A DNA stretch of 64,000 nt from Flavobacterium bizetiae (lineage in GTDB: Bacteria; Bacteroidota; Bacteroidia; Flavobacteriales; Flavobacteriaceae): NCBI RefSeq assembly GCF_902804475.1, contig NZ_CADCSU010000087.1, forward strand, positions 62,001 to 126,000. Direction: 5' to 3'. The notes below the pieces were generated by a model. It was not told where the DNA came from. It worked only from the letters and a program-made list of their open reading frames with translations, and searched no databases. The first letter of the stretch is position 1, and the number at the start of each line of letters is the position of its first letter. Positions 10,028-16,540 of the stretch are shown piece after piece. The translations under genes were made by a program, and so were the position numbers.

Positions 10028-10190
10028 TGGTTGTCGTATTTGAATAAATATTGACATTAAAAGGGAATTTGGTGTAAATCCGAAACTGTCCCGCAGCTGT
10101 AAGCTCATTAACTGAAACCCTTTAATACGTCACTTTTCATTTGAAAGGGAAGGCTGGGTGTAGGGAGCAAGTCAGAAGACCTGCCATTTT
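10028..10190 (+). ncRNA. Cobalamin riboswitch aptamer
   Basis: Hallmarks of the B12 aptamer occur in order: AAAAGGGAATTTGGTGTAAA near 10059, CTGTCCCGCAGCTGTAA at 10087-10103, a GGGAAGG block at 10147-10153, and AGTCAGAAGACCTGCC at 10170-10185. A short hairpin with a CGGGGA loop (10205-10224) follows and could be the regulatory P13-type stem. Adenosylcobalamin or related corrinoids should repress the downstream lipoprotein gene. Boundaries are estimated by eye. Confidence 0.92.
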
Positions 10191-10234
10191 TATAGTAATA
10201 AATAGCTTTCGGGGATTGAAGCTTGAATTAAGAA

Positions 10235-10267
10235 CAATACTTTCACATTGTGTGATATGGTATTGTC
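10235..10267 (+). other. Strong hairpin in the riboswitch leader
   Basis: ACAATAC (10235-10241) pairs with GTATTGT (10261-10267), and nested inside TCACA pairs with TGTGA. It lies about 50 bases after the aptamer and has no immediate T run, so it may belong to the expression platform or stabilise the leader rather than terminate. Confidence 0.45.
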
Positions 10268-10515
10268 TGATTATTTTATTCTCGTAAGCCAAAAATGGAT
10301 TTATGAGATTTTTTTTCTGCAAATATGATATCGTAAAAGCATTCTCCGGGATGTTCTTCTTCGCGGTATTTTCTTTTTCTCCTATAAAAAAATCATTAAA
10401 ACATGTCGCTGTACAATTTATTGTGCTTTTGCAAAAGTTTATTTATGAGGCTTTTGCAAGGGTTAATTGTATTTCGATTTAAAAATTTAAGTAATATAAT
10501 TTTAAATATTTAATA

Positions 10516-11835
10516 ATGAAAAACCAATTTTTCTCCAAACCATTAATTGCAATTGCTTCTTTAGTAATGTTAACGGTTTCATGTAATAATGATGACGATT
10601 TTACAGCACCTCCGGTAATAAAAGGCGAACTACAATTAAAAGACACTTTAACTGTTGGGAAAACATTACAATTAAGCTCAAAATTAGCGGATAGAAAAAA
10701 TGTTTCGTTTGAATGGGCTGTAGACGGAAAAGTAGTAGGATCTGATTCTGTTTATATTTTTAAACCGGAAACAAGAGGAGATTTTAAGCTTACAATGACA
10801 GCCAAAAATGATGGTGGAAAAGTAGCTCTTACTTACGATATTCATGCCTACGCAGCGTATGAAAATGGTTTCTTTATGGTTAATGAAGGATGGTTTGGTC
10901 ACGGAACAGGAACTTTAGGATTTTATAGATATGATACAAAAGCTATAGAAGACAGTGTTTTTGTAAAAGTAAATCCGGATAAAGACTTAAAACCGGCAAC
11001 TTCTACATTAGAATTTGGAACTATCATTAATAAAAAACTATTCTTAGTTTCTAAAGTTGGCGGACCAGTTGTCGTAGCTGATGCTTATTCGCTTAAAGAA
11101 GAAAAAAGAATCGCGGCCAAAGGCGGAAACGATTGGCGTGCAGTAGTAGGTGTTAACGAAAATCAGGCGTTGCTTACTTCTGGTAAAGGAATATTTAAGC
11201 TTAATCTTAATACGATGGAGCTGGACGGGCAAATCGATGGTGTTACAGGTCAGGTAGGAGATATTGTTAAGGCCAATGGTTATATTTTTGCATTGTCTGC
11301 CTCAAAAGGTGTTGTTGTTATTAATGCCGCGACATTGGTGGTAGAAAAAACTATTCCGGGTATTGTTTTAGGATTTGCTGTTACCGATGATAAAAAAGTA
11401 TGGGCAGCAGGAGGTAAGAATCTTATAAGTATAGATTCGAATACACTTGAAGTAAAAGAAATTGCATTAGGTTTCCAGGCTTACGGAAGCTGGGGAGCAT
11501 GGCATCCGGGATCTATAACGGCGGCTAAAAATGATATTTTTATTGCTAAAAACGGAAGCTTTAGCGGTGGTAAACAAATTTATAAGTACACAGGAACTCC
11601 AGAGTCATTGGCAACGCCGTTTATTACATTAACAAATTCAAATATCTTATACGGTGCAGGAATTGGTTATGACAGAAAGAAAAATGCTTTAGTAGTAAAT
11701 ACATTAAATGAAGGTTTTGGAGTGAATTTCTCTATCAATAACCTGTATATATTTAATGCCGATTCAGGAGTTAAAACAGCATCAGTAAACTATTCAGGAT
11801 ATTATTTCCCGGCAGTTTCTGTGTTTCACCAGTAA
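10516..11835 (+). CDS. BtuG-like cobalamin-binding beta-propeller lipoprotein (DUF5074/YncE-type)
   Basis: The 439-residue lipoprotein has its cysteine at about 23 (VSCNNDDDF); the acidic run after it fits surface export. An Ig/PKD-like domain (about 35-115) is followed by a YncE-type beta-propeller with repeated strands such as VVVINAATLVVEKTIPG and LISIDSNTLEVKEIALG. In Bacteroides, BtuG is a surface propeller that captures corrinoids for the TonB-dependent BtuB. The cobalamin riboswitch directly upstream, in the same orientation with no gene between, supports that role here. No btuB is adjacent, so it would work with a receptor encoded elsewhere. A different corrinoid-linked role cannot be excluded. 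Confidence 0.82.
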   Translation: MKNQFFSKPLIAIASLVMLTVSCNNDDDFTAPPVIKGELQLKDTLTVGKTLQLSSKLADRKNVSFEWAVDGKVVGSDSVYIFKPETRGDFKLTMTAKNDGGKVALTYDIHAYAAYENGFFMVNEGWFGHGTGTLGFYRYDTKAIEDSVFVKVNPDKDLKPATSTLEFGTIINKKLFLVSKVGGPVVVADAYSLKEEKRIAAKGGNDWRAVVGVNENQALLTSGKGIFKLNLNTMELDGQIDGVTGQVGDIVKANGYIFALSASKGVVVINAATLVVEKTIPGIVLGFAVTDDKKVWAAGGKNLISIDSNTLEVKEIALGFQAYGSWGAWHPGSITAAKNDIFIAKNGSFSGGKQIYKYTGTPESLATPFITLTNSNILYGAGIGYDRKKNALVVNTLNEGFGVNFSINNLYIFNADSGVKTASVNYSGYYFPAVSVFHQ

Positions 11836-11876
11836 TCTTTTTGTTTTTTAACCGTAAAGAGCGCTAAGATTTATGC

Positions 11877-11917
11877 AAAGGTTCGCAAAGTTATTTATGC
11901 TTTGCGAACCTTTTTTT
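11877..11917 (+). terminator. Intrinsic terminator of the BtuG-like gene
   Basis: AAAGGTTCGCAAAG (11877-11890) and CTTTGCGAACCTTT (11900-11913) form a perfect 14-bp stem followed by T residues, 41 bases after the stop. The stem doubles as a unit of the surrounding repeat element. Confidence 0.75.
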
Positions 11918-11935
11918 GTGTGTATTATCAAGCAT

Positions 11936-11955
11936 CCCGTGGTTGAAATCACGGG
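11936..11955. repeat. Short palindromic hairpin
   Basis: CCCGTGGTTGAAATCACGGG forms a 6-bp G/C-rich stem, notable in A/T-rich surroundings. It is part of the composite element. Confidence 0.5.
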
Positions 11956-12028
11956 CTATATTAAAAAAATAAGAAGAATTAAGGATGTAGATTAATTTTT
12001 GAATTTTTTTAATACAATACAAACATAG

Positions 12029-12048
12029 CCAACGGTTTTAACCGTTGG
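12029..12048. repeat. Perfect 20-base palindrome
   Basis: CCAACGGTTTTAACCGTTGG pairs over 9 bp around TT, inside the composite element between the lipoprotein gene and tRNA-Phe. Confidence 0.5.
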
Positions 12049-12190
12049 GACACAATATTGGCAAGATTCATTGGATTCTTTGTCGCAAAGTTTACCATAA
12101 AGCTTTGCGAACTTTGTGTTTTTCTTACCGTAACGTTAAATAAAATCTTAGCGACCTTTGCGGTAAAAAAATAAATCAAGAAAGTATTAA

Positions 12191-12223
12191 AAACAAAAAA
12201 CCCGAATATTGCTATTCGGGTTT
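12191..12223 (-). terminator. Terminator of tRNA-Phe
   Basis: On the minus strand AAACCCGAATA and TATTCGGGTTT form a stem with a 4-base loop, followed by T-rich sequence, directly after the tRNA CCA end. Confidence 0.8.
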
Positions 12224-12299
12224 TGGTGGTACCTCCAGGGATCGAACCAGGGACACATGGATTTTCAGTCCATTGCTCTACCATCTGAGCTAAGGTACC
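12224..12299 (-). tRNA. tRNA-Phe (GAA)
   Basis: Read on the minus strand the gene runs from GGTACCTTAGCTCAGATGGT to GGTTCGATCCCTGGAGGTACC and ends with an encoded CCA. The acceptor stem GGTACC/GGTACC pairs fully, the D-loop and T-arm (GGTTCGATC) are canonical, and the anticodon loop CTGAAAA gives anticodon GAA. The length is 76 nt including CCA. Confidence 0.97.
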
Positions 12300-12403
12300 G
12301 TCTTGTGCTCAATGCGGGTGCAAATATAGGATCATTTTTCGTTTATCCAAAACATTTTTTTAAAAAAATCAATTCGTATCTTCGCATTGGTAAAGAAATA
12401 ATT

Positions 12404-13135
12404 ATGATTTTAACAATTGATGTGGGTAATACTCGAATTAAAGCTGCTGTTTTTGAGGAGAGTACTGTTCTTGAAAATTTTGTTTTTGAGAAAAATGAGC
12501 TGGAAGAAAATATTCAAAAAATTTTAAAAAAATTTTCAAACTGCACTGATTTGGTCGTTGCATCGGTCGGAAAAATCGAAAAAGAATCTTTTTCGGCATT
12601 CGAAAAAGATTTAAATGTTCATTTTTTAACTCACGAAGATGTTTTTCCTTTTGTAAATAAATATGCAACGCCAAAAACTCTAGGAATCGACCGAATGATT
12701 TTGGCTTCAGGAGCAACTTTGCAATTCCCAAAACAAAACAGGTTAGTTATTGATGCGGGAACTTGTATTACCTACGATTTTATCGACGAAAATGATAATT
12801 ATTTAGGCGGAGCAATTTCTCCGGGCTTACGATTACGATACGAGGCATTGCACAACTACACCGCCAAGTTGCCTTTGCTGACTTTTGAAACACCTGAAAA
12901 CTACATAGGAAACTCAACAAAACAGGCTATTCACTCCGGAGTTGTCAATGGCTTCGTCTATGAGATTGATGGTTTTATCGATGAATATCGGGCAAACTTT
13001 TCAAATTTTATAATAATTTTAACGGGAGGTGATGCAGTTTTTTTGGCTAAACGATTAAAAAATACCATATTTGCCAATTCAAATTTCCTTTTAGAAAGTT
13101 TGAACCAAACATTTCAATATAAAAATCGACAATGA
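12404..13135 (+). CDS. coaX: Type III pantothenate kinase
   Basis: The 243-residue ASKHA-fold kinase phosphorylates pantothenate, the first step of coenzyme A synthesis, in the cytoplasm. The ATG at 12404 begins MILTIDVGNTR, whose DVGNT is the phosphate-binding P-loop; a longer reading frame to 12209 runs back through tRNA-Phe and is rejected. Other signatures are GIDR at 94-97, DAGTC at 117-121 and the GGAISPGLRLR block near 135-145. The next gene overlaps its stop by four bases (ATGA), so coaX leads an envelope-gene run. A TATCTTCG box at 12377-12384 may be its -7 element; no good TTG lies upstream. Confidence 0.95.
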   Translation: MILTIDVGNTRIKAAVFEESTVLENFVFEKNELEENIQKILKKFSNCTDLVVASVGKIEKESFSAFEKDLNVHFLTHEDVFPFVNKYATPKTLGIDRMILASGATLQFPKQNRLVIDAGTCITYDFIDENDNYLGGAISPGLRLRYEALHNYTAKLPLLTFETPENYIGNSTKQAIHSGVVNGFVYEIDGFIDEYRANFSNFIIILTGGDAVFLAKRLKNTIFANSNFLLESLNQTFQYKNRQ

Positions 13136-14361
13136 TTAAAAAAATTATAGTAAGCGCTTGTTTGCTTATCTCGTTCGTTTCATTTGCTCAACAGGGTGCA
13201 TCTCCTTATTCTTTCTTCGGAATTGGTGATGTTAGATTTAAAGGAACTCTTGAAAATAGATCTATGGCAGGAGTTTCGGTAGAGCAGGATAGTATCCATT
13301 TGAATATTGAAAATCCGGCAAGTTATGCCAGTTTGAGACAAACTACTTTTACAGTTGGAGGAACTTTTGGAAGTGCAAAACTTAAAACAACTGACGAATC
13401 TGCAAAATCACAAAGATCTACCTTTGATTATTTAGCATTAGGAATCCCAATGGGAAAATTTGGTGCAGCGTTTGGTTTGGTTCCGGTAACTTCTGTTGAT
13501 TATAGAATCTTAAATGACCAGACAAATGTAACTGACGGAACAAGTTCTCAGCTTCAGGGAAAAGGTGGAGTTAATAAAGTGTTTTTAGGTTTAGGATATA
13601 AAATTACACCTAAGTGGAATATTGGAGTTGATGCACAATATAATTTCGGAAAAATTACCACTACCTCTATAGAACTTGCTACAGGAGTTCAAAATGGTAC
13701 AAGAGAAACTAATGCTGCTGAATTATCAGGTGTTAGTTTTAATGTTGGTACAATGTATCAAACAAAAATCGATAAAAAATTAAGTTTATTTACGAGTTTG
13801 GCTTATACGTTTGCTAGTACTTTAAATTCAAATAATACAAGAGCTATTGCGGTAGACGGAGATCCTGATCCTTATGAAGTTCCAGGGCAGGACAATAAAT
13901 TAAAGTTACCAAACAAAATTACAATTGGTGCAGGTATTGGTCAGGCAAGAAAATGGTTAGTAGGTACAACAGTTGCTTTTCAGGGTAACGGAGAGCTTGC
14001 TAATTACTATAATGCAGGTAATAATGTGCGTTACGAAAAATATCAAAAATATGCAGTGGGTGGATATTTTATACCTAACTACGCTTCTTTTACAAGTTAC
14101 TTAAAAAGAATTACCTACAGAGCTGGATTGAAATATGAAAAATTGGGTCTAATAGTGAATAACGAATCAATCAATGATGTCGGGATGTCTTTAGGAGCCG
14201 GAATTCCAATTGGTGGAGGAACTTTTTCAAATGTAAACGTTGGATTAGAGTTTGGTAAAAGAGGAACAACATCTGCAGCTTTAGTTCAGGAGAATTATTT
14301 CAACTTTAGTTTGAGTTTTTCTTTCAACGACAGATGGTTCGTGAAGAGTAAATTCAATTAA
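13132..14361 (+). CDS. Predicted outer-membrane beta-barrel protein
   Basis: The 409-residue protein has a clear signal peptide (MIKKIIVSACLLISFVSFAQ) and a body of alternating polar and hydrophobic strands with many Gly and aromatic residues (YLALGIPMGKFGAAFGLVPV, WNIGVDAQYNFGKI). It ends NDRWFVKSKFN. The pattern resembles FadL/OmpP1-type or related 14-strand barrels, but I cannot name a subfamily. It overlaps coaX by four bases and precedes lptC, so it probably belongs to an envelope operon. Cargo or function is unknown. Confidence 0.75.
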   Translation: MIKKIIVSACLLISFVSFAQQGASPYSFFGIGDVRFKGTLENRSMAGVSVEQDSIHLNIENPASYASLRQTTFTVGGTFGSAKLKTTDESAKSQRSTFDYLALGIPMGKFGAAFGLVPVTSVDYRILNDQTNVTDGTSSQLQGKGGVNKVFLGLGYKITPKWNIGVDAQYNFGKITTTSIELATGVQNGTRETNAAELSGVSFNVGTMYQTKIDKKLSLFTSLAYTFASTLNSNNTRAIAVDGDPDPYEVPGQDNKLKLPNKITIGAGIGQARKWLVGTTVAFQGNGELANYYNAGNNVRYEKYQKYAVGGYFIPNYASFTSYLKRITYRAGLKYEKLGLIVNNESINDVGMSLGAGIPIGGGTFSNVNVGLEFGKRGTTSAALVQENYFNFSLSFSFNDRWFVKSKFN

Positions 14362-14411
14362 GGATAAAAATTGTATTTTTATAAGCTAGTACAATTTACT
14401 ACATTTGGCAA

Positions 14412-14969
14412 ATGAATTTACCAAAAAGATATATCATAGCGGCTGTCACAGTTTTTACTGTGACACTGTTTTTTGGATGCGAAAGTAATTTTAAAGAAGT
14501 TCAAAAAATCAACTTCTCAGAGTTTGTTCCGGGAAGTGATGCTGATACTGTAAATATAAAATATACAGATTCCGGACTTATAACCGGAGTTTTGAAAAGT
14601 CCTAAAATGTTAGATTATTCTAATTTGGATTTTCCGTTTACAGAATTTCCAATAGGAATTGACGTTACTTTATACGATAAAAAACAAAAGCGTACTTTTA
14701 TAGTGTCCAATTATGCAGTTTCATACAAACTCACAGGCATAATAGATTTGCAGGGAAAGGTTAAGATTACTTCAGAAACCGGACAGATGCTGGAGACGGA
14801 GCAGTTGTATTTTGATCAGAAAAACGAATGGTTTTATACCGAAAGAAAATTTAAGCTTACAGATGCTAAAGGCGTTTCTTACGGTCAGGGAATCGATTTT
14901 AGTAAAGACTTTAAAGTGATTAATTCACAACGTGTTACGGGTGAATTTGAATCAGACGAAAAATTATAA
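14412..14969 (+). CDS. lptC: LptC-type LPS export lipoprotein
   Basis: The 185-residue protein has a lipoprotein-like start (cysteine about 23, FFGCESNF), then an OstA/LptC-type beta-jellyroll: YTDSGLITGVLKSPKM near 55-70 and IIDLQGKVKITSETGQMLETE near 110-130, the classic strand pattern of the family. LptC takes lipopolysaccharide from the LptB2FG transporter at the inner membrane and passes it to LptA. In Bacteroidota the gene commonly sits beside a CNNM/CBS protein and a SurA-like foldase, as here. It is followed two bases later by a small membrane protein gene. Confidence 0.87.
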   Translation: MNLPKRYIIAAVTVFTVTLFFGCESNFKEVQKINFSEFVPGSDADTVNIKYTDSGLITGVLKSPKMLDYSNLDFPFTEFPIGIDVTLYDKKQKRTFIVSNYAVSYKLTGIIDLQGKVKITSETGQMLETEQLYFDQKNEWFYTERKFKLTDAKGVSYGQGIDFSKDFKVINSQRVTGEFESDEKL

Positions 14970-14971
14970 TT

Positions 14972-15166
14972 ATGGGCATTTTAAAATACACACAGTATCT
15001 TTATTTATTAATTGCAGCTGCTTTCATTTATGATGGAGTTACAAAGCTAAATTCTCCTGGTGAAAATCCTTGGTTAAGCTTTATAATTGCAGGAGTGAGT
15101 GTTTTTATGTTTTTTTTCAGGAGAAAATATGCCAAGAAATTTGACGACCATTATAAAAAACAATAA
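14972..15166 (+). CDS. Small two-helix membrane protein
   Basis: The 64-residue protein has two hydrophobic helices (about 6-24 and 34-50) and a basic tail (FRRKYAKKFDDHYKKQ). It is packed between lptC (2-base gap) and the CNNM/CBS gene (3-base gap), so it is very likely translated from the same message. No motif points to a function; its position suggests an envelope role. Confidence 0.78.
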   Translation: MGILKYTQYLYLLIAAAFIYDGVTKLNSPGENPWLSFIIAGVSVFMFFFRRKYAKKFDDHYKKQ

Positions 15167-15169
15167 AAA

Positions 15170-16432
15170 ATGGAAATTAGTATTATAATACTATGTTTAA
15201 TACTATCAGCCTTTTTTTCAGGAATGGAAATAGCTTTTATTTCTTCGAATAAAATTTATCTTGAAATCGAAAAAAAACAAGATAATTTTTTATCCCGAAT
15301 CCTAACCAAACTCACAGAAAATCCTTCAAAATTTATTGCTGCGATGCTTATTGGAAACAATGTAGCACTGGTAGTATACGGTTTTTTTATGGGAGATTTA
15401 ATTCTAAAATGTATCGACAATTTAGGGTTTCATTTTTCTAATCTGACCAGTTTATTGGTTCAGACCATAATCTCGACTTTTGTAGTTTTAATTACAGCAG
15501 AATTTTTCCCAAAAGTCTTTTTTCAGATTTATGCTAACTCGCTAATCAAATTTTTTGCGATTCCGGCTTATCTGTTTTATCGACTATTTTATTATATCTC
15601 TACTTTTTTTATCTGGATTTCGGATTTTGTATTGAGGAAATTTTTCAAAACAGAAGGCGATCAGGTTCAGTTGTATTTTAGTAAAATAGAATTGGGTAAT
15701 TATATTACAGAGCAAATGAATTCTGTAGAAGACGATGAAGAAGTCGATTCGGAAATTCAGATTTTTCAGAACGCATTAGAATTTTCGGGTGTAAAAGCGC
15801 GTGATATTATGACACCTCGTACAGAAATAGTCGATATCGATTTATTTGACAGTATCGAGGACCTTAAGGCGTTGTTTATAGAAACAGGCTATTCTAAAAT
15901 AGTAGTGAGTCAAAATTCGCTTGATGATATTGTGGGTTATGTGCATTCATTTGATTTGTTTAAAAAGCCTAAAACGATAAAATCAGTTTTGATGACCGTT
16001 GAGTTTGTTCCGGAAACTATTTTGATAAAAGATGCTTTGAATTTGTTGATTAAAAAACGAAAAAACGTAGCAGTTGTTTTAGATGAATATGGAGGAACTT
16101 CAGGTATAATTACTATTGAGGATATAGTCGAAGAGCTTTTTGGAGAAATTGAAGACGAACATGATTCTGAAGAAGAAGAACTGATCGAAAAAGAGTTGGG
16201 AGATGGTAAGTATTTGTTCTCTACAAGATTAGATGTTGAGTATCTTAATGAAGAATATAAGTTGAACATTCCTGAAGAAGATTCTTACGGAACATTAGGA
16301 GGCTTTATTGTGAATTTTACCAAAGAAATCCCTCAAAAGGGCGATGAAATCGTGATTGACAGCTATCATTTTGTGATTGAAGAGGCCACAAATAAGAAAA
16401 TTGAATTGGTTAAATTGACAATAAAAGAGTGA
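15170..16432 (+). CDS. CNNM/CBS/CorC-domain membrane protein (hemolysin-C-like family)
   Basis: The 420-residue protein has an N-terminal DUF21/CNNM membrane domain (about 1-160, starting MEISIIILCLILSAFFSGME with the family SGxE motif). A CBS pair follows at about 205-325 (VKARDIMTPRTEIVDID, VLDEYGGTSGIITIEDIVEE), then a C-terminal CorC/HlyC transporter-associated domain (about 335-418). Members act in Mg2+ or Co2+ export or homeostasis; the name hemolysin is historical. It follows the small membrane protein by three bases. The exact ion is not predictable. Confidence 0.88.
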   Translation: MEISIIILCLILSAFFSGMEIAFISSNKIYLEIEKKQDNFLSRILTKLTENPSKFIAAMLIGNNVALVVYGFFMGDLILKCIDNLGFHFSNLTSLLVQTIISTFVVLITAEFFPKVFFQIYANSLIKFFAIPAYLFYRLFYYISTFFIWISDFVLRKFFKTEGDQVQLYFSKIELGNYITEQMNSVEDDEEVDSEIQIFQNALEFSGVKARDIMTPRTEIVDIDLFDSIEDLKALFIETGYSKIVVSQNSLDDIVGYVHSFDLFKKPKTIKSVLMTVEFVPETILIKDALNLLIKKRKNVAVVLDEYGGTSGIITIEDIVEELFGEIEDEHDSEEEELIEKELGDGKYLFSTRLDVEYLNEEYKLNIPEEDSYGTLGGFIVNFTKEIPQKGDEIVIDSYHFVIEEATNKKIELVKLTIKE

Positions 16433-16475
16433 TTTTTTTAATTAATGAAAAAAATTGTGTAAAATAAAACGCTAG

Positions 16476-16509
16476 TTGTATTGTTATTAACTAGATAATT
16501 GTATTTTCG
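16476..16509 (+). promoter_or_regulatory. Promoter of the peptidyl-prolyl isomerase gene
   Basis: TATTTTCG at 16502-16509 (TANNTTCG variant) has TTG 18 bases (16481) or 23 bases (16476) upstream. It lies 31 bases before the ATG at 16541. Confidence 0.5.
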
Positions 16510-16540
16510 CAAACTGAATATAAAATTAACGATAATAAAA

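Larger units (their letters stand above)
9767..10515. other. Intergenic region: divergent spacer, promoter, riboswitch and long leader
   Basis: This 749-base stretch holds no convincing gene. Bases 9767-9970 are A/T-rich upstream sequence of the leftward transporter. Then come a rightward promoter (9972-10004), a cobalamin aptamer (about 10028-10190), and about 320 bases of leader with several hairpins before the lipoprotein ATG. The only rightward mini-ORF with an ATG (10351-10482, 43 codons) lacks recognisable features. Confidence 0.7.
11851..12164. repeat. Composite nested inverted-repeat element
   Basis: The outer arms 11851-11872 (ACCGTAAAGAGCGCTAAGAT) and 12143-12164 (ATCTTAGCGACCTTTGCGGT core) are inverted copies with about 19 of 22 matches. 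Between them lie a terminator-like hairpin (11877-11917), two perfect 20-base palindromic hairpins (11936-11955, 12029-12048) and a TTCGCAAAG / CTTTGCGAAC unit pair. It contains no gene. The CGCAAAG / CTTTGCG units recur in the element at 42835-43013, so this looks like a dispersed intergenic repeat family. Confidence 0.65.

Noticed and set aside
10351..10482. 43-codon ORF in the riboswitch leader
   Set aside because: It has low-complexity Phe/Lys content and no start signal or homology; kept only as a note in the leader finding.
12009..12284. Leftward 91-codon ORF
   Set aside because: It runs through tRNA-Phe and the palindromic repeat, with no protein-like composition.
12209..12403. N-terminal extension of coaX
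   Set aside because: The extension reads antisense to tRNA-Phe; the family start MILTIDVGNT begins at 12404.
15937..16269. 110-codon leftward ORF opposite the CNNM/CBS gene
   Set aside because: It is a Ser-rich antisense shadow of the acidic CBS/CorC region.
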